64,000 nucleotides of DNA from Armatimonadota bacterium (GCA_013314775.1 JABUFB010000001.1:124001-188000); one strand, 5' to 3'; shown: positions 45,371-54,755, counted from the stretch's first letter. A program made the numbers and translations. The notes: generated from the letters alone by a model not told the origin.

Positions 45371-45409
45371 GTCTCGCCTCTCATAGGTCGGCCCGCGGTG
45401 GCTCAAGTG

Positions 45410-46255
45410 CTACTCAGTCTGCGGAGCCGGCGCACCCTCGTCGGGAGCGGTCGCGGGCTCTCCGGTCTCCTCGTCCGCCGTGATAGGAGGCACGAGAACC
45501 GCGGTGTTGTTCACTGGATCCCAGCGGACCCCGAAGCCCAGCTTTTCAGACATCGCGCGCACCGGGATCATCAGAATGTTGTTGGCGATGGCGGTTGGCT
45601 GCGCGAGAAGCGTGAGTTGCTGGTTGATATAAAAGTAGCTGTGCCCCAGGGGGATCACGAGCCAGCGTCCGTCAGGCATGACCGCTATTGCGCTGCGGTA
45701 GGTAGCGTTATAGTTGAGTGAGGCGCCGAGAGCCGGGAAATAGTCCCTGGCGGCGATATAGAGAACCCCATTGAGCACCAGCGGCTGGACCGTCAATTCG
45801 ATGGGCAATTCGCCGCACTCGAGACAGACTTCGGCTGAGGGCAAGAATCCCTGTGGCCGGAAGGGGATGACGAACACCGGCTCTTCCACCGGCTCCTCCT
45901 GCCACCAGTCATCCCAATAGCGGCCCTCGCCGAGCGTCTGGACGTCGGAACTGAGCGGCCTGTCATCCAGGCGCGGCCGTCCCCACCAGTAAGACCTCTC
46001 ATTGCGCACCCGGTCGCTGCCAAGGCCCTCGTTCTTTCGGTCTCGCAGCGTCGCCCGGTCATCCAGACGGGAGCGGCCATCCCAGTAGACCGGGTCGTTG
46101 CGCAGCCGGCCACTTCCGAGGCCATCCTTCTTGCGGTCTCTCAGGGTCGGGCGGTCATCAAGGCGCGGGCGATCGCCAAAGACTGCCTGCGCGTGACTGG
46201 CCGAGGCCAAAGCAAGCAGGACTCCGGCGGCAACCAGAAGCCGTGTGGCTTTCAT
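45410..46255 (-). CDS. Exported copper-amine-oxidase-N domain protein with 32-residue repeats
   Basis: A 281-residue secreted or periplasmic protein with a signal peptide (MKATRLLVAAGVLLALASASHAQA). Residues about 26-115 contain two full 32-residue repeats (RPRLDDRPTLRDRKKDGLGS and RSRLDDRATLRDRKNEGLGS, each ending in a YW.G segment) and a partial third. After an acidic linker comes a copper amine oxidase N-like domain (VLYIAARDYFPALGASLNYN ... ILMIPVRAMSEKLGFGVRWDPVNNTAVLV), a module common in cell-wall and exported proteins, not an enzyme on its own. The C-terminus is an acidic Pro/Ala tail. The role is unknown; adhesion or cell-wall binding is plausible. Confidence 0.82.
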   Translation of the reverse strand: MKATRLLVAAGVLLALASASHAQAVFGDRPRLDDRPTLRDRKKDGLGSGRLRNDPVYWDGRSRLDDRATLRDRKNEGLGSDRVRNERSYWWGRPRLDDRPLSSDVQTLGEGRYWDDWWQEEPVEEPVFVIPFRPQGFLPSAEVCLECGELPIELTVQPLVLNGVLYIAARDYFPALGASLNYNATYRSAIAVMPDGRWLVIPLGHSYFYINQQLTLLAQPTAIANNILMIPVRAMSEKLGFGVRWDPVNNTAVLVPPITADEETGEPATAPDEGAPAPQTE

Positions 46256-46433
46256 CGTGTTCACACTCCCAATGCCGCTCAGGTCAGCGGCGAATCTCCA
46301 CCGACGATGTGCAGGTCGAGCCCCGGATTCATCCAGGCTTGGTCTGCTCTTGCAAGGAACCGTGAGACGCCCCCACCTGGTTCCCCAGCGCCGAATAACA
46401 GCGCGCCCTGGACCGGTTCCCCACGGCAATCGG

Positions 46434-47036
46434 TTATGATCCGGTGCGGCTCAGGCGGCGTCGCCGCCGCCCGAATGAGAAGACCAGGACACCCAGGAAC
46501 ATGACCAGTCCGATGAAAATGGCGATATTGGCGAAGGGCTCGCCGGGCAGAGCTTTCGGGCCTGTGGCATAGTAAACCAGCCCCGAACCCAGGGCGCAGA
46601 AGCCCAACAGGGCGGCGCTCCAGATGTAGATCCACTGAAACGCCGACGCCACGGCCTCGAGATCGAAGCCGCCGCTGTCCCGCATCTTCCTGGCGTCTAC
46701 CCCGTCCTCAAGCCGGGTCTCGAAATGCTCGGCGAGATCGGACATGATCCGATCGAGTTCACCCTCGAGTTCGCCTTGCCTGACCATGCTGATGAAGAAA
46801 GGTGAGAAGACCTGGGGGTAGCGGCTGAAAGCGGTGGCCAGGGTGCGGCCCATCTCCACGTCGCTGCGAACCTTATCCAGGATCTCGCGCATAAGCGCGG
46901 AACCTGTCTGCTCGCGAAGGGCCTCGAAGATATCCAGGATGTTCACCTGGGCGTGCATGAGGCTGGCGAACTGGCGGCAGAACGCGGCCATGTCGGCGTT
47001 GCTCACCTGGCTATCGGCTGTGGGCACTGCGGACAC
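46434..47036 (-). CDS. Half-size GspF-like protein with a single T2SSF domain
   Basis: A 200-residue membrane protein. The first 110 residues match one T2SSF domain: AAFCRQFASLMHAQVNILDIFEAL, then LATAFSRYPQVFSPFFISMVRQGELEGELDRIMSDLAEHFE. Two hydrophobic segments follow (WIYIWSAALLGFCALGSGLVYY and NIAIFIGLVMFLGVLVFSF), ending in a basic RRRRRLSR stop-transfer tail. Normal platform proteins have two such domains and about 400 residues, so this is either a reduced platform subunit or a fragment that stabilised as a gene. GTG start at 47036 is uncertain. Upstream is a TPR protein gene. Confidence 0.8.
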   Translation of the reverse strand: MSAVPTADSQVSNADMAAFCRQFASLMHAQVNILDIFEALREQTGSALMREILDKVRSDVEMGRTLATAFSRYPQVFSPFFISMVRQGELEGELDRIMSDLAEHFETRLEDGVDARKMRDSGGFDLEAVASAFQWIYIWSAALLGFCALGSGLVYYATGPKALPGEPFANIAIFIGLVMFLGVLVFSFGRRRRRLSRTGS

Positions 47037-47123
47037 CCCCTGAGGCGGGAAGAAGATCGCCGAAAAGTTGCAGCGACGGACAGTTCGTCGGGGATGTGGC
47101 TGCTTCCTTCAGGGCCGGAGCCG

Positions 47124-47618
47124 TCATCCGGGCAGGAGCCGCTCGCGCAGGGCATTGAGCGCCGCCTGGGTCTCGCGGTGACCGGGGTTCACCGCGAGTT
47201 CCAGCTCCATCTCGGCCATGGCATTGGGGAGCTCATTGCGCTTGAGGTAAATGACAGCGAGATTATAATGCGCGCCGGCCTGTGTTGGGTTGATGTCGAG
47301 CGCCTTCAGGAGAGCGCTCTCGGCCTTGTCGAGATGCCCCAGGGCGTTTTCGGCAGCCGCGAGGTTCAAGTACGCGCGCGCCTCGGAAGGCTTCAGTTCA
47401 ATGACGCGCTGAAACTGTTCGATAGCTTTGGTATGCCGTCCCGCCATGTGGTACACGAGGCCGAGATTGTGCAGGGCGGGTATGTGGGTCGGGTCTGCCT
47501 CAATGACTTCGCGCAGCAGGCGCGCGGCTTCCTCGTGATTGCCGCGCCGCATTGCTCGCATGCCGGCACGGTACTTTGCGGGAGTCGAACGGGGTTCGCG
47601 CTTCCTGAAAAGCCGCAT
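47124..47618 (-). CDS. TPR-repeat protein
   Basis: A 164-residue protein with a start at ATG 47618, GGAAGGGG upstream. A basic N-terminus (MRLFRKREPR) leads into about three to four tetratricopeptide repeats, for example NHEEAARLLREVIEADPTHI, TKAIEQFQRVIELKPSEARA, DKAESALLKALDINPTQAGA and PNAMAEMELELAVNPGH. TPRs mediate protein contacts; no signal peptide is visible, so it is cytoplasmic or peripheral. The frame stays open far upstream on the minus strand, antisense to the SGNH gene, but that extension is not coding. Its neighbour is the half-size GspF-like gene, suggesting a pilus or secretion accessory. Confidence 0.88.
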   Translation of the reverse strand: MRLFRKREPRSTPAKYRAGMRAMRRGNHEEAARLLREVIEADPTHIPALHNLGLVYHMAGRHTKAIEQFQRVIELKPSEARAYLNLAAAENALGHLDKAESALLKALDINPTQAGAHYNLAVIYLKRNELPNAMAEMELELAVNPGHRETQAALNALRERLLPG

Positions 47619-48110
47619 GGCAGACCCCTTCCGTGGCGGTTTGCCGAAGTATAGCAGAGCGCGAATTGCGGGGTCAAACAACGGGGGAGCAGGGGGAGCA
47701 GGGGACCAGCATCGGTCCTGAGGGATGCGTGTCGGCCTCCCATGTCGCTCCGCGGCCTTTGGGGCAAGGGCTGAGGGTGAAGGCCACGCGGAAGGCGAAT
47801 GCCCCCCAGCGCACACACATCTCTCAGACCCGATGCGCATACGTGAGGACAGCCCAAGGCCCACAGCCCCGCGCCTCGCGTGGCAGTCTACTTGGTCCTC
47901 GTCCGGAGGACGGACGGCCCAAGGCCCACAGCCCCGTGCTTCAGCGCGGGGCCTCCCCCGGCGGCCGGCCTTTCGCCTCACAGCCCGCGGAGTGGAGCGA
48001 AGCGGAACGGAACCTGTGGAATCGGCTGGAACGTGCCCGGCGGGCAGGTACAGCTCCGTCTCCCGCCGAAACAGCCCACGTTGCCACAGCTTGCCCTCGG
48101 AGGGGCGTCC
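47619..48110. other. Non-coding divergent region with repeat copies
   Basis: Between the TPR gene and the SGNH gene. It contains dispersed repeat copies (47856-47870 and 47921-47951) and otherwise no gene or promoter I can support. Confidence 0.55.
47856..47951. repeat. Inverted copies of the 18-kb repeat module
   Basis: AAGGCCCACAGCCCCG occurs twice (47856, 47921). The segment 47921-47951 is the exact reverse complement of the CCCCGCGCTGAAGCACGGGG...GGGCCTT hairpin module around 18252-18284. Confidence 0.8.
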
Positions 48111-50591
48111 ATGATCCGTCTCGCCGCCGTCACCCTCGCGCTGACTGCCGCGCTTGCCGCCAGTGCTGACACAGAAGGCCCGGCAATGCCCCGGAATCTC
48201 CTGGCTAATCCCACCTTTGAGTTCCACGCATTCGGCCCGCACCGCACCGGGCGCGCTGATGGCTACACGTCGCGCAATGTCGCATTCTGGAATACCGAAG
48301 CCTGGGGCGACATCACGGTCATCCGCGAATCCCACGCGCCGGAGGAAATTCGCCCCGGTTTCTCCGCCGGTAATCTCGTGTCGATCCAACCAGGCAAGCG
48401 ATTCTGGCAGTTCTTCACCTTGCCCGAAGCCGGTCTCGCACACGGGGAGTCCCTGAGTCTGCTGGCCTACGGCAATCAGCCCGCGCCGGGGGCACTCAAG
48501 GCGAGCGTGCGGCTGATGAAACTGGACAGCGAGGACGGCACGTGGAACCCGAAGGATTTTGGGATGCCCCGCGATGAGACTTTCCCCAAGCACTCTCGGG
48601 GTGAACTGGTGGTGGCGCGCAGCCACGATGCCACCTCGGACCGGGTGGGGCCGGTGGAGCTGCGCATCGAGAACGCAATGATCGAGGGCAAGGTCACGAT
48701 CGGGCCGGACTCCCACTCGGATGACATCAACACGGTGGGGATTGAGGTGCTGTTCGAGAACACCTCGGCGGATAAGCCGGTGTGGGTCTGGTTCCCGACG
48801 CTTTGCGTGGGGCAGACTGCACAGGCGCGACTGCTGCCCGGGCGTGAGATGAGGCCTTACTACCGGGGCATTCCGCGGACGATCCAGAAGCTGTGGAAGG
48901 GCGAGCCCTTGCACATCATCCTGATGGGATCCAGCATCGACCGGGGCAGCGCCAACCCGCCCATGTACTTGTATGACGAAGACCCAAACTCGCCCACCTT
49001 CAAGCAGCCGAAAGCCGAGGGTGCTTTCAACGCGGAGCTCGTGGGCCGACCGGAGTTGGACGGCTACATCGGCTGGTGGCAGCACTACTTCAGCTACGCC
49101 GGGCGGCTGCGCCTCGAACTGATGCGTAAGTTCGATCTGCCTGTGAACAAGCTTCTCCTCAACATCATGGCCTGCGACGGATCGTGCGTGGGCGAGGCGC
49201 ACTCAGGGCTTGCGGACTATTGCTCTCTATCGATCCCGCCCGACGAGAACATGAACGGACACAAGAGGGGCAAGACGTGGCAGGAGCTCTACCCTGACCT
49301 GTTTGCACGGCCCGAGGGCCCCCGGCCGGACCTGGTGATCTTCGGCAGCGGCGCCAACGAGAAGACCGACACCCCGGATGAGGTGGCGGTGTTCGAGGGC
49401 GCGATCCGGTGGATCCAGCGGCATTATCCGGACACCGAGTTCCTCTTCTGCATGTTCCAGAACTATGGGACCTACACGCCGAACACCGCAGACCTGATGG
49501 CTCTGAGCATGCGCTACCAGATTCCGTTCCTTGACTACGGCAAGGTGTCTGACGACCTGGTGCGCTGGTGCAACCGTTACGCACTGGTTCCGAAGGACGG
49601 GCATCCCCAGGCGGCGGCGCATTATCTGTGGTTCAAGCAACTGGAAAAGGCCTTCGAGTGCTGGGACCCGATCGAAGCCGGGCAGGCTCAACTGCAACTT
49701 CCCGCGCGCGTGCACCCGAACACGTACGGGTGGGAAGGGGACATGATCACTTTCGGGCCGGAGAGCCCGCGCCTCCGGGGAAACATGTTCGTGTTCGAAG
49801 ACACCGCCATCAACTGCTGGGGCAGTGTCAATGGTGACCCGGTGCCTTACGTCGACGGCGAGAAACAAGCCTCGCGGCGCAGTTCGCCCAACCGCGATGT
49901 GCGCAACTCCCTATTCCGCTACGGCCGCGCAAGGCTGGGCGACCGGCATATCCTGGAACTCGTCGGTCCCGAAGCAAGACTGACATACGTGGATGCAAAG
50001 GTCTGCCCGGGACGCCGGTTCTTCCCCGTGGACCACCCGCTATGGGACTTGCAGGGCCGCCAGATTGAGCCCTTCGCATCCCAGTGGGGAGCGCCATGCG
50101 GAGACCGACAGGCTGTGCTCTCCGAAGGGCAGGCGGTGGAGATCGATGTGGTGGCTACGGACCTGTCTGTGGCCTGGGTGGATGCGCCGGATGGCGGCAC
50201 GATGCGGGTGCTTGTGGATGGAGCGGAGAAGGCAGTCATCGAGGCGAACCAGCCGTATATGGACACGACCGGTGTCGCCCATTATCTCGAAAACCGCCGC
50301 GGCATACTGAATCTGCCCTACGGTCTGCACCGGGTGCGGGTGGAAGTGACCGCCGGAACGGTTCCGCTGCTGGGGCTGTTCGCGTATGATTCCAGGCCGA
50401 ACCTGTCCAATGAGCGCCGCGTGCGGGGCATCGCGACGGCCGGAGAGACTGTGCGGTTCACGAGGCCATTCAAAGCGCGTCCTCTGGTGCTGTGTGACGG
50501 AGGACTGGTAGTCGAGACCGAGGATTCCGGCCCGGATTTCGTCACTTTCAGTGGAGAGGGTACCGGCGCTTTCGAGGCGGTGGGGGAGTAG
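48111..50591 (+). CDS. Large secreted SGNH/GDSL hydrolase-like protein
   Basis: An 826-residue exported protein; ATG 48111 has GGAGGGG 5 nt upstream and opens with a signal peptide (MIRLAAVTLALTAALAASA). The N-terminal ~230 residues form a carbohydrate-binding-like beta-sandwich (NLLANPTFEFHAFGP). The SGNH core follows: block I IILMGSSIDRGS with the nucleophile Ser, a block III-like DLVIFGSGANEKTDT, and block V PKDGHPQAAAHYLW with the Asp-x-His pair. A C-terminal beta-rich region of ~250 residues may bind substrate. Such hydrolases commonly deacetylate or de-esterify polysaccharides. It stands alone between leftward genes. The fold call is good; the substrate is unknown. Confidence 0.82.
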   Translation: MIRLAAVTLALTAALAASADTEGPAMPRNLLANPTFEFHAFGPHRTGRADGYTSRNVAFWNTEAWGDITVIRESHAPEEIRPGFSAGNLVSIQPGKRFWQFFTLPEAGLAHGESLSLLAYGNQPAPGALKASVRLMKLDSEDGTWNPKDFGMPRDETFPKHSRGELVVARSHDATSDRVGPVELRIENAMIEGKVTIGPDSHSDDINTVGIEVLFENTSADKPVWVWFPTLCVGQTAQARLLPGREMRPYYRGIPRTIQKLWKGEPLHIILMGSSIDRGSANPPMYLYDEDPNSPTFKQPKAEGAFNAELVGRPELDGYIGWWQHYFSYAGRLRLELMRKFDLPVNKLLLNIMACDGSCVGEAHSGLADYCSLSIPPDENMNGHKRGKTWQELYPDLFARPEGPRPDLVIFGSGANEKTDTPDEVAVFEGAIRWIQRHYPDTEFLFCMFQNYGTYTPNTADLMALSMRYQIPFLDYGKVSDDLVRWCNRYALVPKDGHPQAAAHYLWFKQLEKAFECWDPIEAGQAQLQLPARVHPNTYGWEGDMITFGPESPRLRGNMFVFEDTAINCWGSVNGDPVPYVDGEKQASRRSSPNRDVRNSLFRYGRARLGDRHILELVGPEARLTYVDAKVCPGRRFFPVDHPLWDLQGRQIEPFASQWGAPCGDRQAVLSEGQAVEIDVVATDLSVAWVDAPDGGTMRVLVDGAEKAVIEANQPYMDTTGVAHYLENRRGILNLPYGLHRVRVEVTAGTVPLLGLFAYDSRPNLSNERRVRGIATAGETVRFTRPFKARPLVLCDGGLVVETEDSGPDFVTFSGEGTGAFEAVGE

Positions 50592-50845
50592 GGGAGGGCG
50601 GCCTGCCCCCTTTGCGCCCTCTTCTTCGCGGTGAGGCAGCTCAGAATGAGGGGGAAGGCGACGGCAAAGGCGTTTTGGTCGCGTGGGGCGGGCGTCTCGC
50701 CCCCGGCCGTCCCTCCAGATGCAAACGACCTACAACGGGGCCGGATAGGGTCCCGCCGGAACCGCTCCGCGGTGTTGTGTCCCCGAACGGCAGTGTGTTC
50801 GCGCGGGTGGGGACACATGACACGGCGCTGGGAACGGCGATCCGC
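50592..50845. other. Spacer between convergent SGNH and rpe genes
   Basis: No gene, clear terminator or repeat recognised in this 254-nt gap. Confidence 0.5.
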
Positions 50846-51505
50846 CTACTCCCCTGCCAGCCGGCGCAGTTCCTCTACGGCCCCGCGGTAGCCTTCGGGA
50901 TGCTTCACAAACCACGAGCCCGTGACGATCACATCCACCCCGGCGTTGATCACCAGTGGCGCGGTGCGCGAATTGATCCCGCCATCGACTGAGATCAAAG
51001 TATCCAGACCCATCCGGTCGATGGTCTGGCGCAGGAGTTCGATCTTGCGCAATGAGCCGGGTATGAACTCCTGGCCTCCCGCCCCGGGCTCAACGCTCAT
51101 GACCATCACCATGTCCGCGGCAGGCAGGATAGTCTCCAGCTCGGCCAGCGGCGTGGCGGGATTGTACACGATCCCCGATTTCACACCCAGGCCGCGGATG
51201 CGCTCGAGAAGGCGTACCGGACGCGGGTCGACTTCGGCCTGGAACATGATGCTGTCCGCGCCGGCACGGGCGTAGGCCTCGATCTGCGCGTCCGGGTTGG
51301 CGATCATCAGGTGGACATCGAAAGGCGCATCAGTCACCTCGCGCAGGGACTTGATCACGATCGGACCGTAGGTGAGATTTTCAACGAAATGGCCGTCCAT
51401 GCAGTCGAAGTGGACCCAGTCAGCGCCGGCGTTCACGAAGTCCACGACTTCCTGGCCGAGCTTGCGGAAGTCGGCGGCCAGGGTGGATGGAGAGATCTTG
51501 ATCAA
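50846..51505 (-). CDS. rpe: Ribulose-phosphate 3-epimerase
   Basis: Interconverts ribulose-5-phosphate and xylulose-5-phosphate in the pentose phosphate pathway. A TTG start at 51505, with GAGGAG 6 nt upstream, gives 219 residues, the normal size. Motifs are IKISPSTLAADFRKLG, WVHFDCMDGHFVENLTYGP, FDVHLMIANPD, SVEPGAGGQEFIPGSLRKI and ISVDGGINSRTA; the Asp and His metal-binding residues are present. The loop reads VEPGAGGQ where many enzymes have VNPGFGGQ. Divergent from the EamA gene, with 156 nt between. Confidence 0.96.
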   Translation of the reverse strand: MIKISPSTLAADFRKLGQEVVDFVNAGADWVHFDCMDGHFVENLTYGPIVIKSLREVTDAPFDVHLMIANPDAQIEAYARAGADSIMFQAEVDPRPVRLLERIRGLGVKSGIVYNPATPLAELETILPAADMVMVMSVEPGAGGQEFIPGSLRKIELLRQTIDRMGLDTLISVDGGINSRTAPLVINAGVDVIVTGSWFVKHPEGYRGAVEELRRLAGE

Positions 51506-51661
51506 GGCAGGCTCCTCTTCGGCAGGTGAGTGGCCGGATGATCCGGCCTTTGACTCCCTTCCAGCGCGGGTGTAATGTATTGCAGCCCGAGACGGCCGGC
51601 GGCGCCGTACAGCCGGGCAAAGGGCTATTCTCCAAAGCTGCGCCAATCCCTGCCTGATGAG

Positions 51662-52600
51662 ATGAGACCGTTGGCCGAACCAGCTATCAGAGAAAGACCC
51701 GTGGTGCGCGAGCAAACCATCGACCCCATGCTGCTGTCGGTGGCAGTGGTGTGGGGGCTGAACCCGGTGGCCAATAAATGGGTCCTGGAGGCCATGGGGC
51801 CCGCGGGGGTGCTGGCCTTTCGCTATGTGGGCTGCACGCTTGTGCTGCTTTGGGCGGCCTGGCGCATCAACGGCCGACAGGCTTTCCGTGCATCCACGCC
51901 GCCGCTGACCATGTGGATCGTCGGGGCGTTGGTGGGAGCCCAGCAGCTCATGTACATCTACGCGCTGGACTGGACCACGGCCAGCGAAGGCGCACTGCTT
52001 ATCAGTGTGGCGCCCATCTGGACGGCGCTTGCGGGTGCTGCGCTGGGGATGGAGCGCATCGGCGGCGCTAACTGGCTGGGGATCTTCGCCGCGGCAGGTG
52101 GTGTGGCCCTGCTGGTGATGGGCGGCGAAAAGGCGGGTGCGGAGGCGAGCCACCCGCTCGCCGGGAATCTCCTGATGCTCCTGTCTTCGCTCCTGTATGG
52201 CGGCGGCATGGTCTACCTGAAGCGCGTCATGGATCAATATGAGCCGGTGCGGGTGATGGCCTGGGCGTTCGTGTTCGGCTCGTTCATGGTGATCCCCGCC
52301 GGGTACGGGCAACTTGTGGGCGCGGATTGGTCGCAGTTCAATGCCGCCCTGTGGGGCGCGATGCTGTACTCAGCGTTCCTGTCCGGCGGGTGGGGAATGG
52401 TGGTGTGGTATCGGACGATCGCGCGAACCACGGCGGCACGGACGGCGGTGTACCAGTATCTCGTGCCGGTGGTTGCGCTTGTGGGCGCGTGGGCGCTCCT
52501 GGGCGACCGCCTTCTGCCCCTCCAGCTGTTGGGTGCGGCAATTGTCATACCGGGGCTCATTCTGGCACGACGGCCGGCACTCGGGGACCCGTCTGATTGA
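51662..52600 (+). CDS. EamA/DMT-family transporter
   Basis: A drug/metabolite transporter superfamily membrane protein with two EamA repeats and about ten transmembrane helices in 312 residues. The first repeat has AVVWGLNPVANKWVLEAMGP and WTTASEGALLISVAPIWTALAGA; the second has GNLLMLLSSLLYGGGMVYLKRVMD and RTTAARTAVYQYLVPVVALVGAWALLGDRL. Members export amino acids, metabolites or drugs; the substrate cannot be inferred. ATG 51662 is chosen because the sequence before it is not family-like; a GTG further in (VVREQTID) is an alternative. Its stop overlaps the -35 of the cdaA promoter. Confidence 0.92.
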   Translation: MRPLAEPAIRERPVVREQTIDPMLLSVAVVWGLNPVANKWVLEAMGPAGVLAFRYVGCTLVLLWAAWRINGRQAFRASTPPLTMWIVGALVGAQQLMYIYALDWTTASEGALLISVAPIWTALAGAALGMERIGGANWLGIFAAAGGVALLVMGGEKAGAEASHPLAGNLLMLLSSLLYGGGMVYLKRVMDQYEPVRVMAWAFVFGSFMVIPAGYGQLVGADWSQFNAALWGAMLYSAFLSGGWGMVVWYRTIARTTAARTAVYQYLVPVVALVGAWALLGDRLLPLQLLGAAIVIPGLILARRPALGDPSD

Positions 52601-52625
52601 CCGCCATTCCGACCTGTGCTATAGT
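52597..52625 (+). promoter_or_regulatory. Sigma-70 promoter of cdaA
   Basis: TTGACC (52597-52602), a 17-nt spacer and TATAGT (52620-52625), expected start near 52632, 53 nt before the cdaA ATG. Strong match. The -35 overlaps the stop codon of the EamA gene. Confidence 0.8.
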
Positions 52626-52684
52626 CAACCTGCGCGAATATACGTTCGCATAGGCGTTCAACTGAGGACCTGAACCAGCAACCG

Positions 52685-53491
52685 ATGGATTTCTGGCAGG
52701 CGATCATCGATACACTCCGTCACGTCAACATCATTGACGTGATAGACATAACCCTCATCGCCTATATCCTCTACCGGATTGCGGTTGCGGTGCGCGGAAC
52801 CCGCGCCGTATCGCTGATCAAGGGGATTGCGCTCGTACTGGCGGTGTTGTGGGCCAGTCAGATTCTGCCTACTTTCAATTGGATCATCCGCGGCGTACTC
52901 CCCACCGGCGTCATCGCCCTCATCGTCATTTTCCAGCCCGAGCTGCGCACGACCCTGGAGCGTCTCGGACGTGGACGCCTCTTGCAGTTTCGCCTCATGG
53001 ATTCGCAGCAGACGGAGCGGGTCATCAATGAGGTGCTGGACGCCTGCGAGGACTTTTCAGCAAGGCGCATCGGTGCTCTTATCGTGATGCAACGCGATGC
53101 ACAACTGATGGAGATCACTCGCACGGGGAAGACCATTGACGGGCTGGTGTCTTCCGAACTGCTAAGCACATTGTTCGCGCCACGCAGCCCCCTGCACGAC
53201 GGCGCGGCCGTGATTCAGGAGAACCGGATTGTCGCTGCCGGCTGCGCACTGCCGCACTCGGAGAACCCCGGGCTGTCGGCAACAACCGGCATGCGTCACC
53301 GGGCTGCGCTTGGGCTGTCGGAACGCACCGACGCCGTCTGCGTGGTGGTCTCCGAAGAGACCGGGTACATGTCGCTTGCGGTGGAGGGCACATTGAGCCC
53401 CGGTTTGGAGCGCATCCAGATGATGGAGCGTCTGCTGTCGCTGTTTGAGTCTGACCGTCGACAGTCCAGCATTTTCTTCTGGCGCAAATGA
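52685..53491 (+). CDS. cdaA: Diadenylate cyclase CdaA
   Basis: Makes cyclic di-AMP from two ATP at the cytoplasmic membrane. The 268 residues start with three transmembrane helices (about 15-35, 42-60, 70-85), followed by the DisA_N cyclase domain. Catalytic motifs are intact: Asp172-Gly-Ala (LHDGAAVI) and Arg204-His-Arg (GMRHRAALG). It has its own strong promoter and is followed by the YbbR-domain gene, the usual cdaA-cdaR order; glmM, which often comes third, is absent. c-di-AMP typically controls potassium and osmolyte balance and cell-wall integrity. Confidence 0.97.
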   Translation: MDFWQAIIDTLRHVNIIDVIDITLIAYILYRIAVAVRGTRAVSLIKGIALVLAVLWASQILPTFNWIIRGVLPTGVIALIVIFQPELRTTLERLGRGRLLQFRLMDSQQTERVINEVLDACEDFSARRIGALIVMQRDAQLMEITRTGKTIDGLVSSELLSTLFAPRSPLHDGAAVIQENRIVAAGCALPHSENPGLSATTGMRHRAALGLSERTDAVCVVVSEETGYMSLAVEGTLSPGLERIQMMERLLSLFESDRRQSSIFFWRK

Positions 53492-53558
53492 CCTCGGGAC
53501 CAGCCGCGGCAGACAAGAGCTCAGCGCGTCTGCGCAGACATGACGGAGACCAGAAGCA

Positions 53559-54755
53559 ATGTGGCGTGCGCTGTATCGGGCAATCCGGCATGAGCTCGGG
53601 CTGAAACTGCTGTCTCTCCTGGCGGCGATCGCCCTGTGGCTGCATGTGATGAACACCGAAAATCCGTACCGCGGAGCAACACTGTCCTGCGCGGTGCGGC
53701 CCTTCAACGTGCCGGACGGCCTGGAGGTCACCAAGATCCGCCCGGAGACCATCGAGGTGCGCGTGCAGGGCAGGCTCAGCGCGCTGGACCGCACCCAGTT
53801 GTCTTCTCTGCGGGCGATGGCCGACCTGTCCCACGGTAAGCCGGGCCGCAATGAGGTGAAGCTGTACGTGGCCGGTCTCCCGGACCGCATCACCATCGAA
53901 TCACAGGAGCGTGACACTGCCCAGATCTGGCTGGATCATCGGGTCGCCGAGCGCTTCGAGGTGAAGCCGGTGATCGTCGGCAAACCGATGGAAGGCTCTG
54001 GGCTACTGTCTGATGTGATCGTGGATCCGGCGCGGGTTCGCATATCGGGATCATCCGAGGCGATCGAAAGCGTGGCTTCCGTGGTTGTTCGAGTGGACAT
54101 AACGGGCATGTCGGCCAAACAGACGGTGACCCGTCGGGTGGAGGTGCTGGATGCCCGACAAGCCTCGGTGCGAGGGGTGACGGTGACGCCACCGCAGGTT
54201 CGGGTGGAGTTGCCGATCTATCGGGTCACAACGAAGGAAGTGCCCGTTCGGGCGCGCATTGGTGCTCCCATGGCGGGCTACACCTTGTCCGATGTACGCA
54301 CCAGTCCTGACACGGTGACCCTGAAGGGCCCGCCGGAGGCCCTGCGGGCAATCACCGAGATCACGACTGAGTGGCAGAGCATCCGGGACCTGCGGACAAC
54401 GAAAGCGTATAGGGCGCCTTTGGTCATTCCGAGCGGTGTGTGGCCGCTGGATGACGTCCGCAGCGTACTGGTGCGAGTGTCCGTCCGACCTGTTGCGCCG
54501 ACGACTCGTCAGGTGCCGTCGGACGAGGACGGACAGACCAAGCCCGATGACCTGAAGGCAGGCGAACCGCGCGCGCCTCAGGCGACTGAGCCTGAGGAGG
54601 ATCAGCCCGCTCCCGTCATCGACAGGCCTGGTGTGCGGAAGCCCGACACGCCGTCGCAGGATGAGACAGCGACGGAACGCACTTGGAACCGCACTCGCTC
54701 CGGTCCCGGTGATCTGACCGAGACAGGAGGTGACCGGCCCCAGAAAGGACAGTAG
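53559..54755 (+). CDS. cdaR: YbbR-domain CdaA regulator
   Basis: A membrane-anchored partner of CdaA. One N-terminal helix (LGLKLLSLLAAIALWLHVMN) anchors it, with the rest outside the cytoplasm. Three YbbR-type repeats can be followed (GLEVTKIRPETIEVRVQG; SGLLSDVIVDPARVRISG; GYTLSDVRTSPDTVTLKG), plus a probable weaker fourth segment between. The C-terminal ~75 residues are a charged, Pro-rich, low-complexity tail (EPEEDQPAPVIDRPG) not seen in standard CdaR. At 398 residues it is close to usual length. It lies 67 nt after cdaA, on the same transcript. Confidence 0.93.
   Translation: MWRALYRAIRHELGLKLLSLLAAIALWLHVMNTENPYRGATLSCAVRPFNVPDGLEVTKIRPETIEVRVQGRLSALDRTQLSSLRAMADLSHGKPGRNEVKLYVAGLPDRITIESQERDTAQIWLDHRVAERFEVKPVIVGKPMEGSGLLSDVIVDPARVRISGSSEAIESVASVVVRVDITGMSAKQTVTRRVEVLDARQASVRGVTVTPPQVRVELPIYRVTTKEVPVRARIGAPMAGYTLSDVRTSPDTVTLKGPPEALRAITEITTEWQSIRDLRTTKAYRAPLVIPSGVWPLDDVRSVLVRVSVRPVAPTTRQVPSDEDGQTKPDDLKAGEPRAPQATEPEEDQPAPVIDRPGVRKPDTPSQDETATERTWNRTRSGPGDLTETGGDRPQKGQ

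Noticed and set aside
47619-49202. Long open extension upstream of the TPR gene on the minus strand (frame of 692 codons in all)
   Set aside because: It runs antisense to the well-supported SGNH gene and through repeats, its translation has no family features, and a good ribosome site and start exist at 47618.
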